From Crotophaga sulcirostris (Eukaryota; Chordata; Aves; Cuculiformes; Crotophagidae), in the NCBI GenBank assembly GCA_013397455.1, contig VYZB01000344.1, positions 314,726-378,725 on the forward strand: a stretch of DNA of 64,000 bases, given 5' to 3'. Shown here piece by piece: positions 48,450-60,851 of the stretch (positions are counted from its first letter, which is position 1; each line of letters opens with the position of its first letter). Both the position numbers and the translations under genes were made by a program. The notes below the pieces were generated by a model. That model made no database searches. It saw only the letters and a program-made list of their open reading frames with translations, and was not told the origin of the DNA.

Positions 48450-48857
48450 TCACAGTATCACAGTGTTACAAGGTTGGAAAGGACCTCTGAGATCATCGAG
48501 TCCAACCTAGAACCCAACACCAACACCAACCCATCATCTAAACCATGGCACTGAGTGCCTCAGCCAATCTCCTCTTAAACACCTCCAGGGTTGGCGACTC
48601 CACCACCTCCCTGGGCAGCGCATTCCAAGGGCCAATCACCCTTTCAGGGAAGAACTTTTCCGTAATATCAAGCCTAAACTTTCCGTGATGAAGCTTGAGT
48701 CCATGTCCTCTAGTTCTGTCCCTGGTCACCTGAGAGAAGAGACCAACCCATGCCTGACTACAACCTCCTTTTAGGCAGTTGTAGAGAGCAATAAGGTCAC
48801 CCCTGAGCCTCCTCTTCTCCAGGTTCAACAGCCCCAGCTCCCTCAGTCGCTCCTCCT
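48450..48857 (-). mobile_element. CR1 LINE 3' end, young subfamily, long copy (about 408 bp)
   Basis: A reverse CR1 with tail TCACAGTATCACAGTGTTAC. The ORF2 remnant is uninterrupted over the whole element: EALSAMV-stop back through [16 protein letters not shown], the [19 protein letters not shown] stretch, [10 protein letters not shown] and [19 protein letters not shown], then the [12 protein letters not shown] segment, the most complete tail in the window. It stops at GTCGCTCCTC. It contains none of the catalytic core of reverse transcriptase. Confidence 0.96.
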
Positions 48858-49430
48858 TCTCAGGGCACAGGGTAGATAAGCTGAGCTTTTGCAAACAAGA
48901 ATGGGTAACTATGGTTTGACAAGTTTAGAGCTCAAACTGAAGTACTTTTACACTGATATTTCTGCCTCTGGCTAAGCAGAGAAGGAAGATCCACTTCTGG
49001 TCATTCTCTCCTGCTCTGTTCCTCAGTTCTTCTACCTATTGAACTACAACTGATTGATGCCCTCCTGAACCTGCAGTAGAGAGCTGGCAAGGAATTTCTA
49101 ATTCTCTCCTAGCACCGTGCCACCTGAGCACATTCCTGCACAATCAGGTAAACAGAATCCCACAATTCATGTTGTATTTATGACTACCCCACATGTTAGC
49201 ACTAATTGGTGAGAGCAGCAGCATAATTCCTGACAGCAGTTCTGCTGATAACATAGTTTGTTACCAGAAGTAGCCTCATATTTTTATCAGTCTATGAATT
49301 AACTTTATCTGCATCCAATCTACAGACACAGAGCAACACCATAGAGTGGGAAGCAGAGCTTTGGAACCATCTACAAGAATGAGATAACTACTTCACCCTG
49401 AGTTTTAATTAAAATGGGTTTAGCCATTTC

Positions 49431-49447
49431 TTTTTTTTTTTTTTTTT
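49431..49447 (+). repeat. poly(T) tract, 17 bp
   Basis: An uninterrupted run of T after AGCCATTTC. Confidence 0.95.
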
Positions 49448-50200
49448 GACAACCATCTTCCATTTTCTTCCTAAATACAATCTACTTTCATTTTTCAGTG
49501 CCATTGTAGGGTCAGTGACCAAAGTACAGAAATAAAAATCACATGACTGAATTACTGCATCTTCCAAACACTTAGCATTTTATTGCTAGCAGCTAACAGC
49601 CTTCAGAGAACATCTGCTTGCTGTTCGTAGTGCAATCTCCATCTCAAACTGGGGCTATAACTGTTCCTAAGGAGACCAGAGAGACAGGCCATAGCATTAA
49701 AGACTGACCTACTTCCATCAAAGAATTGTTATCATCTCTTTTTCCTTTTTTTCTCTCTTTCCATTCACTTTGCCACTTGCAGCCTTCCCTTCCCAAACTG
49801 GCTTCTGTTCCCAGAAAAAACCTGCCCTACACTTACCTGTGATGGGTAAAGGAGAATAAAGAGGCTCAAAGGAATGGCAGGCTTGCAGCAAACCTTACAA
49901 GTTCAAATCTACGGATGTGTAATTCAGCCCTTCTCTCTTCTGAACTTGCTGGAATGAGAAGCAAACCTCCTTGGAGGTTTCAGAGAAGCCCTTAAGAGAA
50001 GGCTAGCTCTCTCCCTGTCTTCATACTGCTGGCAGACTCCTAAAATCCTCATGGATTTCACTGGAAAGAAATAAGATGCCCAATGGATCCCAGTGTCTTC
50101 AGCCAAAACTGTCCCTGACACAGGTTTCTGAATGGACTGGATATCTGTGTGGTGAAAGCAAAACACCTCCCAGGGCTGGAAAAGCATTCCAGCTATTCCC

Positions 50201-50213
50201 TTTTTTTTTTTTT
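50201..50213 (+). repeat. poly(T) tract, 13 bp
   Basis: An uninterrupted run of T between CTATTCCC and CATCCTGC. Confidence 0.95.
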
Positions 50214-53200
50214 CATCCTGCATTATAAACGCAAAGACAAGGAAGCCAACTGGCAGACACTTTCACAGAGAACATTGAAGCCTTTTCTTTATTTAAAGGT
50301 TGTGAATTCAGCAAACAGAATGGTGTATGCAGAACGGAACAGCATTTCAGTACAGGAGTCCTGACATAATGAGAGAACTGGCAGTAAATAAAAGACAAGA
50401 TGAGAATCAATAGCTTGTGAAAGAGAAAAGGAACATCAAAGGAAACGCAAGAATACAGAGAGGAAAATGGTAAAAAACCCCACAGAAACCAAATTTGTAG
50501 GGGTTTGGACTAAATCAAAGGTTGAAAGAAAACTATAGCAGAGCCGTCACTGATTTCACCACCCTTTGGATCAGGTCCTCTGTTATTTTTTTTATTTTAA
50601 TTCAAACACCCTGTCCATACTTATGAAATAATACACGTGATAACTTTGAAAAGGTACAACAGTGAATTTCCCTCTTTCCTTCCAAGTCACCAGCGTAACA
50701 AAACCAGGCTGAACAGGCTCAGCTGTACCACTGGGGCAATCCCTAGAACAGCACTTCACACATCTCAGCTCTGGGTTCTCTCCTGATACTGACGACCTGT
50801 AGCACGAAGCAGGGTTTCAGTGGTAATTGCAATTAAATGGAAGGTTTGCAATGAAAGCAAACATGATAATGGAGTTAATTTTAGCAAACCACTAATGAGC
50901 AATACACCAGCCTCCTTTTTTACCCTTATGGCCAACCTCCTAATGTGCCTTCTCTTGCTTTTATTGAAATCATTAACAACTAACCTGCTGTCCTCCTTTT
51001 GGAAAACACATTTCTTCCAGATTCTGCTCTACGGGGATCTGAAAGAGCTTTTCCAATCGACAATTCGTTGAATGAAGTCTCCAGAAATCTGCTGTTGTCC
51101 TTTCCATCCTGAGCTGACCTTGAGCTATTTAAGCCTAGACGGATTCCCACTCCGTAGTCCCACCAGCCTACAGATCCTCCTCTCTGCCCTCCACCTGGGA
51201 TAAGAGAGGCTTTTCAGAACATGTTAGAGGAGGTCTGCTAAATGATGCATTGAAAAGAGCTGGAGGGAAAAAACAACTTTATCATCTTGCTGCTCGAGCA
51301 GAAGGGGATGGGGTTCCTTAGTGCTTTAAAAGATAATGAAAAAAATTTTAAAAAAAATCCAGGCAGAGAGCAATGCAAAAGGGAGAATTAATACTGTTTG
51401 ATGGATGAATAAAAATGTGTGCAACAGAGAGCAACGTCCCAGGAGAGTCCTAGGCACTATGTGTTCAGATTAATGCAAATTCCATTCTAGTATGACTTTT
51501 CCTTGGAAGACAAAAGGGTAAAGGGGTTCAGGAGAAAAGCTCTGTCCACCTGTTGAGGGGATATGCTACGAAGGAGCATGACAGTAAGACACTGGAGAAG
51601 TTACTGTTCAGAATTTAGTCAAATATTAGAAGTTCTTGTGTTTATTGAGGCTGTGGTTCATTCAGTGGTCCCTGGACTGAAGTTTAGCATTTCTGATCTG
51701 GCTTCTGGAGAAAGTGTTTGCAGTAGATGCAAAACAAACCAAATGCAATAGCTCACCAATGTGGTAGGTGCTCACAGTCTACGTGCAACAGCAGGAAATT
51801 CATTGGTGGGACTGGGTATACTGGCAGAGCTCCAAGGGAAGGGGCTATGTACACACATCTTCATTATTTGGTCTGAACACCAGTGAGCAACTTTCACAAA
51901 CACCACTGCATTCCTCTGAAACTACTGCTTCTGCCAAACCACTGCTAGAAGAGCAATTTATCCACAAACGATCGACATCAGAAAACCTGCCAAATACCCC
52001 CACACAAGGTCACAATGTCAGCTGGACTCTATTACTGAGACACAAGAGATCACGGAGAGCAGAAGCCAGAAAAGCTGTTCCATTTGCTTGCATTAAGGAT
52101 CATGATTTGCCTAACCCTGTGTGATGGATCGCAGGAGGAGACGCTATTGAAAGGAAAGAAAAGGAGTAAAAAACGGGCAAAACAGGACAAACCTTCCCAG
52201 CAGCATCCTCCTCCCCTGCTGAGCAGTTATCCCCTCTGCCCTTGGAAACCTGTAGCTACCTTACTTAAAGAGTCGGGTCAGCATCTCTCAGTGGGACAAG
52301 CCTCCTTAGTTCAGACATTTCTCAAGTGCTCATTTATTCACATCTTAGCCCTGCTGGGATAACAACCAGCAGAAGAACACATTCTGCTCTTGTACCACCC
52401 TGCGTCTGAAGCTATTCAGTTGCTTTAGAAATCTCAGGAATTAAATGCAAATGTTCAAGGAAATCCCAAAATAACGTGGCACCCTACCTCCAGTCCTCCT
52501 TCAGGAGATGCTGATTTCCATTGTTCTGGCTTGGTGTGCTTTTGTATTTGATGAATATTTATATAAAAAAATATTAAAACCCAAAAGTAATAACTATGCA
52601 GGAAACAAAGAAAGTACAGTGCTGGGTACAGTAAGCCAACACAGCAATGCCATTATACACCTGCTCCTTTATTCCCTTCCTAAAAACATAAGTACTTTAA
52701 ATCTTTCTTAGTGGGTGTGAGAAATAAGGAAATAACAAACTTCCAGAGCTCACGCAGGCAGGAGCAGAGTAAACCCCCGTCATACAATCCAACACGATTA
52801 TAGTTCAGTACTATAAAAGGTTATAAATCCCTATACAGCTGTGCCAGTGTCTCTGAACCATACCCTGCCACAGCATGGTTATTCCACAAAGCTTTGCCCA
52901 TGTAGCACAAATTTTGCCTGCAAACACCCTGCTGGGTCTGAAGTCCTTTCTAAGCTTGGCCTGCTCAGCCCACACCTTTGCACCAGCATCATTTTTGGCT
53001 CCTGTTTGTTGCCATATCCCCTCCCACCTTGCTGATGGAGTTGTGCTCCACACCTCTTTCCTGGCTCCCTCGTGTTTCTGGGGTACCAGCCTTATTCTAG
53101 CACAAGGCATCAGACTATCTAGTGAATGCCAGGCAGCATTTACTAGGTTTCAACTAGGGTTTTCTGAGTTTTTAAATGTTTTCTTGTGCTGTGCACATAC

Positions 53201-54111
53201 ACGGCTTCACGAGGCTCTCCTTCTCTCATCCAGTCTTTAAAAACACACAAAAACCACTGCCTAAAAGTCCAATCCTTTCACAATTTGACCCTGCATATGA
53301 GCTGTTTTTCAGTCACTCACACGCACAACTCATCTCCATACACATATTTCACGCAGCATCAGGTAGTTTATTCATGAATCCACCGACTTTAAGACCGGGG
53401 TTTTTCTCAGCAGCAGTGAGAAACAGCAAACCTCACTCGGCCCCCTTGCTGCAAACCCCCCCTGAAGCAGCAGCAGTCGTAAATTTCTACCTCAAGCCTT
53501 TCTGCTCACAGTCTTGTATATTTCAAACTTGCAGGATGGTGCCTGGCAATTTAATAAGCAATAATATCCCCAGAAATGAATGGTTATATCTCCTCTGGTA
53601 CCAGAGCTGCCAAAGACGGGGTAGGCCGTGGGCTCAGCGTGTGCCCCCTCAGGGATCCTCACTGACCCCCTGCTCCTCATGGAATAAAACCCACCCTCAC
53701 TGCTCTCCTCAGGGGTGGTGGTTCCTGACAGAAGATGAGGGCTGAGAGGAGCTACTCTGCACCTCATTGCTGTGAGGAAGAAACACCCCCAAACTCAAGG
53801 GTTTCCCCACACTCCCGCTGCCTGCCCGCCAGGCCCAGGTAGGAAAATGACGCCCAGGGAGGGTTGGTAGCTTGGGGAATCTGGGTAAAAGCAGGCACTC
53901 ACAGTGGAAAGGGCACTTGTACCTTCATGGGGAGGCACAGGTATGCTGGCAAGCATTGTTTTTTACCTCAGCTTGGTGCTTCCTTTGGCACTTCCTTTCC
54001 ACTTGGCACCATGACCTAACCCACACCATTGCTCCCAAAACACATCTTCTCTTTCCTTACAGCTGCAAGAAAGCTGGGGAGGGGCTCCTTATGAGGGAGT
54101 GCAGGGAGAGG

Positions 54112-54345
54112 ATGAGGGGGAATTGTTTTCACCTGAAAGAGGGAAGATTGACACCTTAGGAAGAAATGTTTTGCTGTGAGGGTGGGGAGGCCCTGACTCA
54201 GGTTGCCCAGAGCAGTGGTGGCTGCCCCATCCCTGGAGGTGTTCCAGGCCAGGTTGGATGGGGCTTTGACTCTGTCCATGGCAGGAGGTTGGACTGGATG
54301 GGCTTTACGGTCCCTTCTGATCCAAACCATTTTATGATTCTGTGA
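54112..54345 (+). mobile_element. Older CR1 LINE 3' end (ATTCTATG-type)
   Basis: A forward CR1 of an older subfamily: AGGAAGAAATGTTTTGCTGTG, GGTTGCCCAGAGCAGTGGTG, CTGCCCCATCCCTGGAGGTG, GACTGGATGGGCTTTACGG, CCAAACCATTTTATGATTCTGTGA. It lacks part of the GAGCAACCTGATC-like stretch seen in the copy at 62471. It is diverged, with no intact frame. Confidence 0.93.
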
Positions 54346-54560
54346 TTTTTCTGTGTCATTTGTGCCCACTTGAAAATTACAAACCACACAGGAATGGCTG
54401 CGCAAATTAATGGGGAAAAAAAGGAAAAAAGCCTTCCTGCCCTGTGAAAGACAAAGATGCCACCTGTCAATCAAGGAATCTGTGAAATGCTCATCTCTGG
54501 GGTCTGTGGGATTGTGTTGAGGAGAGGTGTGCTTCCCTCTGGTGACACTTTTTCCTTCAG
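54346..54560. other. Unique spacer between two older CR1 pieces
   Basis: 215 bp with no recognised repeat between same-orientation CR1 fragments. Confidence 0.5.
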
Positions 54561-54610
54561 GTTTGGATGGGTTTTAAGGTCCCTTTCAACCCAAACAATT
54601 CTATGATTTT
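54561..54610 (+). mobile_element. Older CR1 extreme 3' end fragment
   Basis: About 50 bp: GGTTTGGATGGGTTTTAAGG, TCCCTTTCAACCCAAACAATTC, TATGATTTTCC. It matches the last bases and tail start of the same family as 54112-54345. Confidence 0.8.
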
Positions 54611-56414
54611 CCTGGTTTGGGGTGCCTCTTCCCTGGGAGACAATGGGGAAATAAAGGTGCTGTGGGGATGCCCCATGGAGGTGGCAGACCAGAAGCAGGG
54701 ATGGATGGAGCTATCAATCACAGTGCTATTTCTAATCAGCTGCACCCCGGCTGGTGAACAAATGGCATCTCATTTGCAAAGCTTTTGCTCTGTTCTCTCA
54801 TTAGCATAAGTATTGTTTTCCATTATCCGTGGTGATTCACATTAAACTAATGGAAATTCATCTGTCATCTGAATATATCCGAGTAAAGGGCAACTGTGAA
54901 TTCAATTAGTCACTATTTGCCCCTCTCCTACTTAACAACTAAAGGTTTCCTGTGCAAGTTGCCTGTTGGTGTGGTTTGAATCTTGCCTGGCCTTACTGCA
55001 GGCAAAGCAGACTTGTATCTGTGTCCTGCATCAAATTTGAACTTGTAGGTATTGATACTGATAGCATTATTAATTCTGGCTTCCAAGGCAACTTGGCCTT
55101 TTACTGCAACTCCTTGGCTTATGATAAATGGTGTCTTTTATCCTCACTCTGACTCCATTATTTTAAGATCCACAGTTTGTCCACTAGCATGAAATCTATT
55201 GCTATTTGTGGTTCGCTTGGATGATTAAAAGGGAAGATAATAGTTCTAGGCCCACAACAAATACAAGAAAAAAAGTAGGTGTGAGCTGAGCATTGTCTTT
55301 CATCCTGCATGGACAGCCAGCTTCATGTAACTTTTTTGTAACTGCAGGAATCTAGTTCTGGAAAAAAAGCCTCCACTTTGGGTCTTGCTATTGCACAAAA
55401 TTCAAGTTTACACTAAAATTCTTTGTGCTTTACCCAGGACAGTTACATTCACTGTTAAGTTCCTACCATGGTCCTCTCAGTAGTGCTGGCCAGTCAATGT
55501 TGTGGAATAGAGCCCTTCTTCCTCCAGAAAGAGGGATTTAAGTGCTGTACTTTGTGGAATGCTAGGGGATCCTCCCAGATGATAATTCCTGCTGAAATGC
55601 ATTATCAAGTCATACTATGCTGCAGGGAGAAGGTGACAACAGTGGAATTGCCAGATCCTTCCTGTTCTGGATGCTCTGCATTGGATGGGGTGCTACAAGG
55701 ATGAACAAATAGTCCACAACATACTTTCCTTCACCACAACCACCCAGCCTACAATTCTCCAGGGTGCATACTCTAAAAATTCCCTTTCGTTGCTTGCATG
55801 TTAATAGTACTTGGGGAGATGTCACTTCAAAACTAAAATGAGCAATGACACACCGAGCAGCAGAAGGTAAATGGCTTTTAACTGGATAACGTGTCAGTTA
55901 AAGGCTAAATTATTTCCCTGCTGTCACTTCTCTTTCCTTTGCTGGCTTTTGTTATTGGCCATTACTGACAATGGTCAGGAGAAGTGATGCCCTTGGCCCT
56001 GGGACATGCTGATTACCTTTGTAGCTGTTTATGGTGGAAAAACAGGCAGATGGAGCTGAAATCAACCTTCATTTTTTCACTAGGATACAGAGAAGTGACT
56101 TGTACAGCTAGATATGCACCACTTACCTGGCGATACCTTTCACCAGCAATCAGGTGTCTCCTAGATGGATTTGACAGGAATTGAACCTTTCCTGAGTGTG
56201 GTATTTGTGGTCCAGGGTCATTGTTTGAGCCTTCTAACCCAAGTAGAAATGTATAGCTCTAAATATAAGTTTGCACAGGTCTACTGCTCCTGTAGGAATA
56301 AGAATTTGGGGGAATTTTATATCCTCAGATACTCCTGTAGGACATCAGAATGGGAAAGGGACCCTTTGCTTCTTAAGCCTGGATGTTGGGGCTTATAGAT
56401 AATGGTAACTGGAA
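54611..56414. other. Unique non-coding DNA
   Basis: No gene or repeat was recognised. The 54800-54930 part is AT-rich with CATTAAACTAATGG and TCAATTAGTCAC motifs and could be a conserved element; this cannot be tested here. Confidence 0.4.
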
Positions 56415-56551
56415 TCACAGTATGACAGTATCACAGTATTACAAGGTTGGAAAGGACCTCTGAGATCATCGAGTCCAACCTAGAACCCAACACCAACACC
56501 AACCCATCATCTAAACCATGGCACTGAGTGCCTCATCCAGTCTCCTCTTAA
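56415..56551 (-). mobile_element. CR1 LINE 3' end, young subfamily (copy at 56.4 kb)
   Basis: A reverse CR1 of about 137 bp with a three-unit, slightly degraded tail (TCACAGTATGACAGTATCACAGTATTAC), the 3' UTR, a full hexamer run and a Met-type C-terminus. It is truncated within CCAGTCTCCTCTTAA. Confidence 0.94.
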
Positions 56552-58975
56552 TCCACTGTACTAGGTGTTGCATTAAGATGTCTGATGCTAAGGGTAGTGC
56601 TGCTGCTTTAGAATTTTACTGGAAAAGGCTGAAGGGAAATTTATGTATGCAAGTCTCAATGAATTATACGGGTGAGTCATTACATGAAGGTAAGTGGTAA
56701 AAGCAGCATTAGGTGCTATAAAACTGATCGAAACCAGAATGTTAAAGAAATGCTGAAAATTAATATATTATTTATACAGTAGTCTTAGTATTGAAAAAGC
56801 TATACCTTCTCAGCAGACTAATTGTTATTAAGCAGCAGCAGAGTGGAAGAATTGATCTCTGAGCTACAAAGCAGCAAAACCAGAACTTTCTGCTTTTTTC
56901 TGTGTGGTTCTGCTTACGTCATTGATACAATTTGTAGCAGATGATTTCTCACTTCCAGGTGTTTTGAGACCCGTATATCAAACCAGGCCTTTTCTATATC
57001 ATCATCTGCAGTAGGAAAGGTTCTGCAGAGCAAATTAAGGGTTTACCTACACTTTCAAAGTTTTGTTGAGATTTAGGAGATTTCTTACTGCTCTCCTATA
57101 TTGGAGCAAACTCTGAAGTGGCAGTAACTTACAGGTACTAAAAAATGGTTAGTATTTCCTTCAAGCTTTAGTGGATCTTACTTGGAGTTAGACTGGGTGA
57201 TAGATGACTCTGTTCTTACCCAGTTTAGTGCCTGAGTCTTTCATGATTTCTTTTAAATGCCTTATTGGGAGGTGGGTGAGGAAAAGCCCAGTGAATGAGT
57301 ATTGTTGTGTAGCAAAGCCACTTAAAATGCTTTGAGTGTGTTTCTTGTGCCCACTGAGAACCAAAGTTCCCTGAGCATCAAAGTCCAACTTAGGAACCTG
57401 AATCAAACAGGAGGTATTCAGAGTTACTTCAGATGCTTTGAACATGGCAGAAGTCTTCTAAGCTCTCTAGCAAACACATGGAAAACCAGATGGTTTCTTT
57501 GCGACAGAACCCTGAACATAACAGGAAAATAGAGTATGTTCCCTTCCCTCTTTTAGCTGGAGAAAAGAATCTTAAAAATGCCTTGCATGTGTGCTAAATA
57601 AATAAATTTAAAAATGAACCTTCTGGCCAATCATAGTTTAGCTACCCTGCAATTAAACAAATCCACAAACTGGCAACACATTTACATCTCATTAAGGGGA
57701 GGCAAATGCAGCAACTGCATGAAAATTTAGAAATTAGACACAATTACCATGTTGGCTGGAGGCAGGAGGGGGAAGCATTATTGAGGGAGGTTTTTAAGAG
57801 AAGTTTGATGGTTCCTTAATTGGCTGCTGCCTCCCCAGTCCCACCCAGCTCTGCTGTTTAAATGAATTTTTCAAAAAAGGATCGTTGATGCTCTGCCTAT
57901 CTCTGCAGTGCAGCAGCCCTGTGGAGTTAATGAAGCAAGACCTGTGGAGGTCTGCCAGGGAGCTGCAAACCTCCAGACACGGTGCTGGGCAGACCTCCTA
58001 GGCACCAAGGGACCAGGCTCTGCTGGCTTTTTCTTGGGTTTGTAGAGATGTGGCTCACACACACTGACCCTTCTGCTCTTGCTGTGCTCTGCAGATGCAT
58101 CCATTGACATCATCAGTTGTTTGGAAGGGCTGATACACTTAGAATTGTAGCGCAGCACTCACCAAAGGTAGAGGATGCCTTTCCATTCACTTTGATGGCC
58201 AGAATATTTGGCTGACACCAGTGGTGATGCCTGCTAGCACAGAGGCATTTATTGTCTTTGTACAGCACCTTTCCTTGTCTGTAGCAGTTGCCTAGTTCTG
58301 CTGTATATTTGTTAAGAGGTGCCAAGTTCCTTCCTCCTGAGGTGGCTGCATTTCTTAAAAGCTAATATAGTGTGTGTGGGTGGTTCCTGAATAGATGCAA
58401 ATCTTAATAACATAAATAATAAATGCTGTGGTAATTAGGCACAGTAACTGGGGTTAAGGTCCATCTCGGGCATCACTTCTGGGAGGAGGACTTAACCTTT
58501 CCTGCAGAGTGTCTAGATCACTGGAGCCTTTCTACAATGATATTAATTAGTCATAAGACTGGTGGTAGGAATGTCCACCAAATGTAGTAAATTTTAGAGA
58601 ATAAAACCACAAGGAATCTCCAAAGTGAACAGTGAGACCGAAGGGCTTGGGTTTTTTTTTCCCCCTTCTTGAACTAAGGCAGAGATGGGTCTGTCCATGG
58701 GTGCTACTCCACCCTGTGGCTGCGTTTCTGCATGGCTCCAAAAGCACCAGCAGTGATGTTCCAGATCAGTGCAAATGAAAGGCTGCTGTAAATAACTTCA
58801 GGGAATTTCAAAGGTTGAGGAATGAAAAAGTCAGTTACTGCCAGTCACTGAGTCCACTTTGTCCATGTGTTTAATAGCCCTATTAAATATAGCAAGTGTA
58901 AATCTCACGAATTGCCTTGAAAAGGATTCAGCTTCCAAAATAGAGCAATATTTTGGATATATGACTTGTGCTTCA
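56552..58975. other. Unique non-coding DNA
   Basis: No gene or repeat was recognised. A G3T9C5 motif lies at 58649-58665. The 57640-57750 stretch is AT-rich (GCAATTAAACAAATCC, GACACAATTACC) and may be regulatory, untested. Confidence 0.4.
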
Positions 58976-59183
58976 CATCACAGCATCACACAGTATTACA
59001 AGGTTGGAAAGGACCTTTGAGATCATCGAGTCCAACCTGTAACCCAACACTAACAACAACACCAACACCAACCCATCATCTAAACCCTGGCACTGAGTGC
59101 CTCAGCCAATCTCCTCTTAAACACCTCCAGGGTTGAGGACTCCACCACCACCAGGGGAATTCCAATGGCCAATCACTCTTTCA
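58976..59183 (-). mobile_element. CR1 LINE 3' end, young subfamily, expanded hexamer run
   Basis: A reverse CR1 of about 208 bp. The tail is irregular (CATCACAGCATCACACAGTATTAC). The 3' UTR hexamer run is expanded with an AACAACAAC stretch. The C-terminus is Arg-type (ACCCTGGCAC). A small deletion replaces the CACCTCCCTGGGCAGCGC segment with CACCACCAGGGGA, disrupting the NALPRE codons. It ends at CCAATCACTCTTTCA. Confidence 0.93.
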
Positions 59184-60590
59184 CTCTCACCAATACTCCT
59201 CAGTCTCTCCACCTGATCCTGAAGGTCTGCAACCATAAGAAGCAGATCACAAACCTGTTCACACCTCATGCAGGTGTTTTTTGGATTATCCCCTGGAACC
59301 ATAGGCAGGCCAAGGTATTCCCTGCAGCCCATGGTCTGGGCAGCCTCTCGTGAGCTTTCCCATAAATAAAAAGTTCGTGTGTCTTGAAGTTACAGGTAAA
59401 TGCTGCTTAGGTGTTTTCTTTGTATTTTTGGAAGGTATGAGGTCTATTCCTTTCCTTTTTGAAACACACAGTCCCTCAGCACAGGTTTCTACATACTTCC
59501 ATCAGCAAAATCCAAGTTGGCTCAATTGGAACAAGTTAATTGGAGAATGAATAAGAAGTCCTACAGGCTGACTTGTACCCTGCATATCAATTGATACAGT
59601 TTGTCTGGTGCAGGCTAAGACAAAGAAATGTTTTTCCATGTGTCTGCTGTTGATCCCTTGAAAAAGGGAAGAAAATCAATTGTAAAAATAATAATTTTTT
59701 AAAAAACTTTGTAACTGTTTAAACTGGAAGCTTTCAAAACGTGGCCTGTGAGGTTCAGTTGACTTTAAGCAGCTTAAAGTTTGTGTTATCAACATTAATA
59801 TGCAATATGCACTATGCTTGGGGTTTTTTTCCCCTGAATATTCCTTGAGCATCTTGTTGGGTTTTTTTTCCCCTTAAAAGTGCTTTGAAATGTGCAAGCT
59901 CTGTGATAGCTCGGCTATCTCTGATCCACTAGATCTGTCATTTTGCATGGGCACTGTGACACTGAGGAGAAGCTTTAACATTAACATAAGAATTGATTAA
60001 TGGTGTTAACTGGTGAATTGATAAGGAATTAATGACGTTGTGTAGAGGGACTACTGATGAGGAGTGTAGGGGTCTGCAGGGAGTTCACATGTTCTGCTGT
60101 AGAGGACAGACTGTGTTGTCAGTAATTCAGGGGACTGCGTTTGCAGCAGTGAACAAGTTCAGAGTTGCAGACAGTTCCCATGGCATTAATCATCAAACTG
60201 TCATTGGGTTCACTAGTATTTTACTCCTGAAGTACGCATAGCCTTGATATGAATAACTAGTGTAGGAGAGGTGCATAGTTAAAACTGTGCTTTGGCTGAA
60301 ATGCAAGTGTCATTTGGAGGGTTATAAAAGCTCTCTGAAACCCAGCTTTTACTACCCCTGCCATATTGCTCTGTAGCTGTTTTCCATGAAGCACACAGCA
60401 GTATTGCACATAGCAAAGGCATAAAACTGACCAGAAAACTGCCCTGGCCTGATGCCACTGTGGTCCACAACCCAGCCAACTGCCCTAGTGCCTTTCTGGC
60501 TTCCATGTGAAAATAGCACATTGCTTATTCATAAGGGAACTATCTAGGAAGAGCTACTACAGACAATATTTCAGAATGTGGCTCCTGTAT
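59184..60590. other. Unique non-coding DNA
   Basis: No gene was recognised. Two G3-4T7-8C4 motifs (59820-59834 and 59859-59873) and a near-perfect palindrome (59762-59780) are present. Confidence 0.45.
59762..59780. repeat. 19-bp palindrome with one central base
   Basis: ACTTTAAGC and GCTTAAAGT are exact reverse complements separated by one A. It lies in AT-rich unique DNA. Confidence 0.95.
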
Positions 60591-60851
60591 GACAGTATCA
60601 CAGTGTTACAAGGTTGGAAAGGACCTCTGAGATCATCGAGTCCAACCTAGAACCCAACACCAACACCAACCCATCATCTAAACCCTGGCACTGAGTGCTT
60701 CAGCCAATCTCCCCTTCAACACCTCCAAGGTTGGCGATTCCATAATCTCCCCAGGCAGCACATTCCCATGGCCAATCACCCTTTCAGGGAAGAACTTTTT
60801 CCCAACATCAAGCCTAAATTTTCCCTGTCGAAGCTTGAGTCCATGTCCTCT
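60591..60851 (-). mobile_element. CR1 LINE 3' end, young subfamily (copy at 60.6 kb)
   Basis: A reverse CR1 of about 261 bp with tail GACAGTATCACAGTGTTAC, Arg-type C-terminus (ACCCTGGCAC), several C-to-T-like changes in the coding part (ATAATCTCCCCAGG) and the CCCATGGCCAATCACC segment. It is truncated at GAGTCCATGTCCTC. Its frame is degraded. Confidence 0.95.

Larger units (their letters stand above)
48858..54111. other. Unique non-coding DNA
   Basis: About 5.3 kb without a recognised gene or young repeat. T runs lie at 49431-49447 and 50201-50213. The 52800-53870 part is GC-richer with overlapping open frames on both strands (largest 189 codons at 53176-53745, Ser/Pro/His-rich), none recognisable. 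Confidence 0.45.

Noticed and set aside
50705..50735. CCAGGCTGAACAGGCTCAGC as an internal CR1 fragment
   Set aside because: The similarity is limited to about a dozen bases and no adjoining CR1 sequence follows.
53176..53745. A 189-codon open frame on the plus strand
   Set aside because: It has no recognisable domain, lies in a GC-richer patch where several frames on both strands are open, and shows no splice or promoter context.
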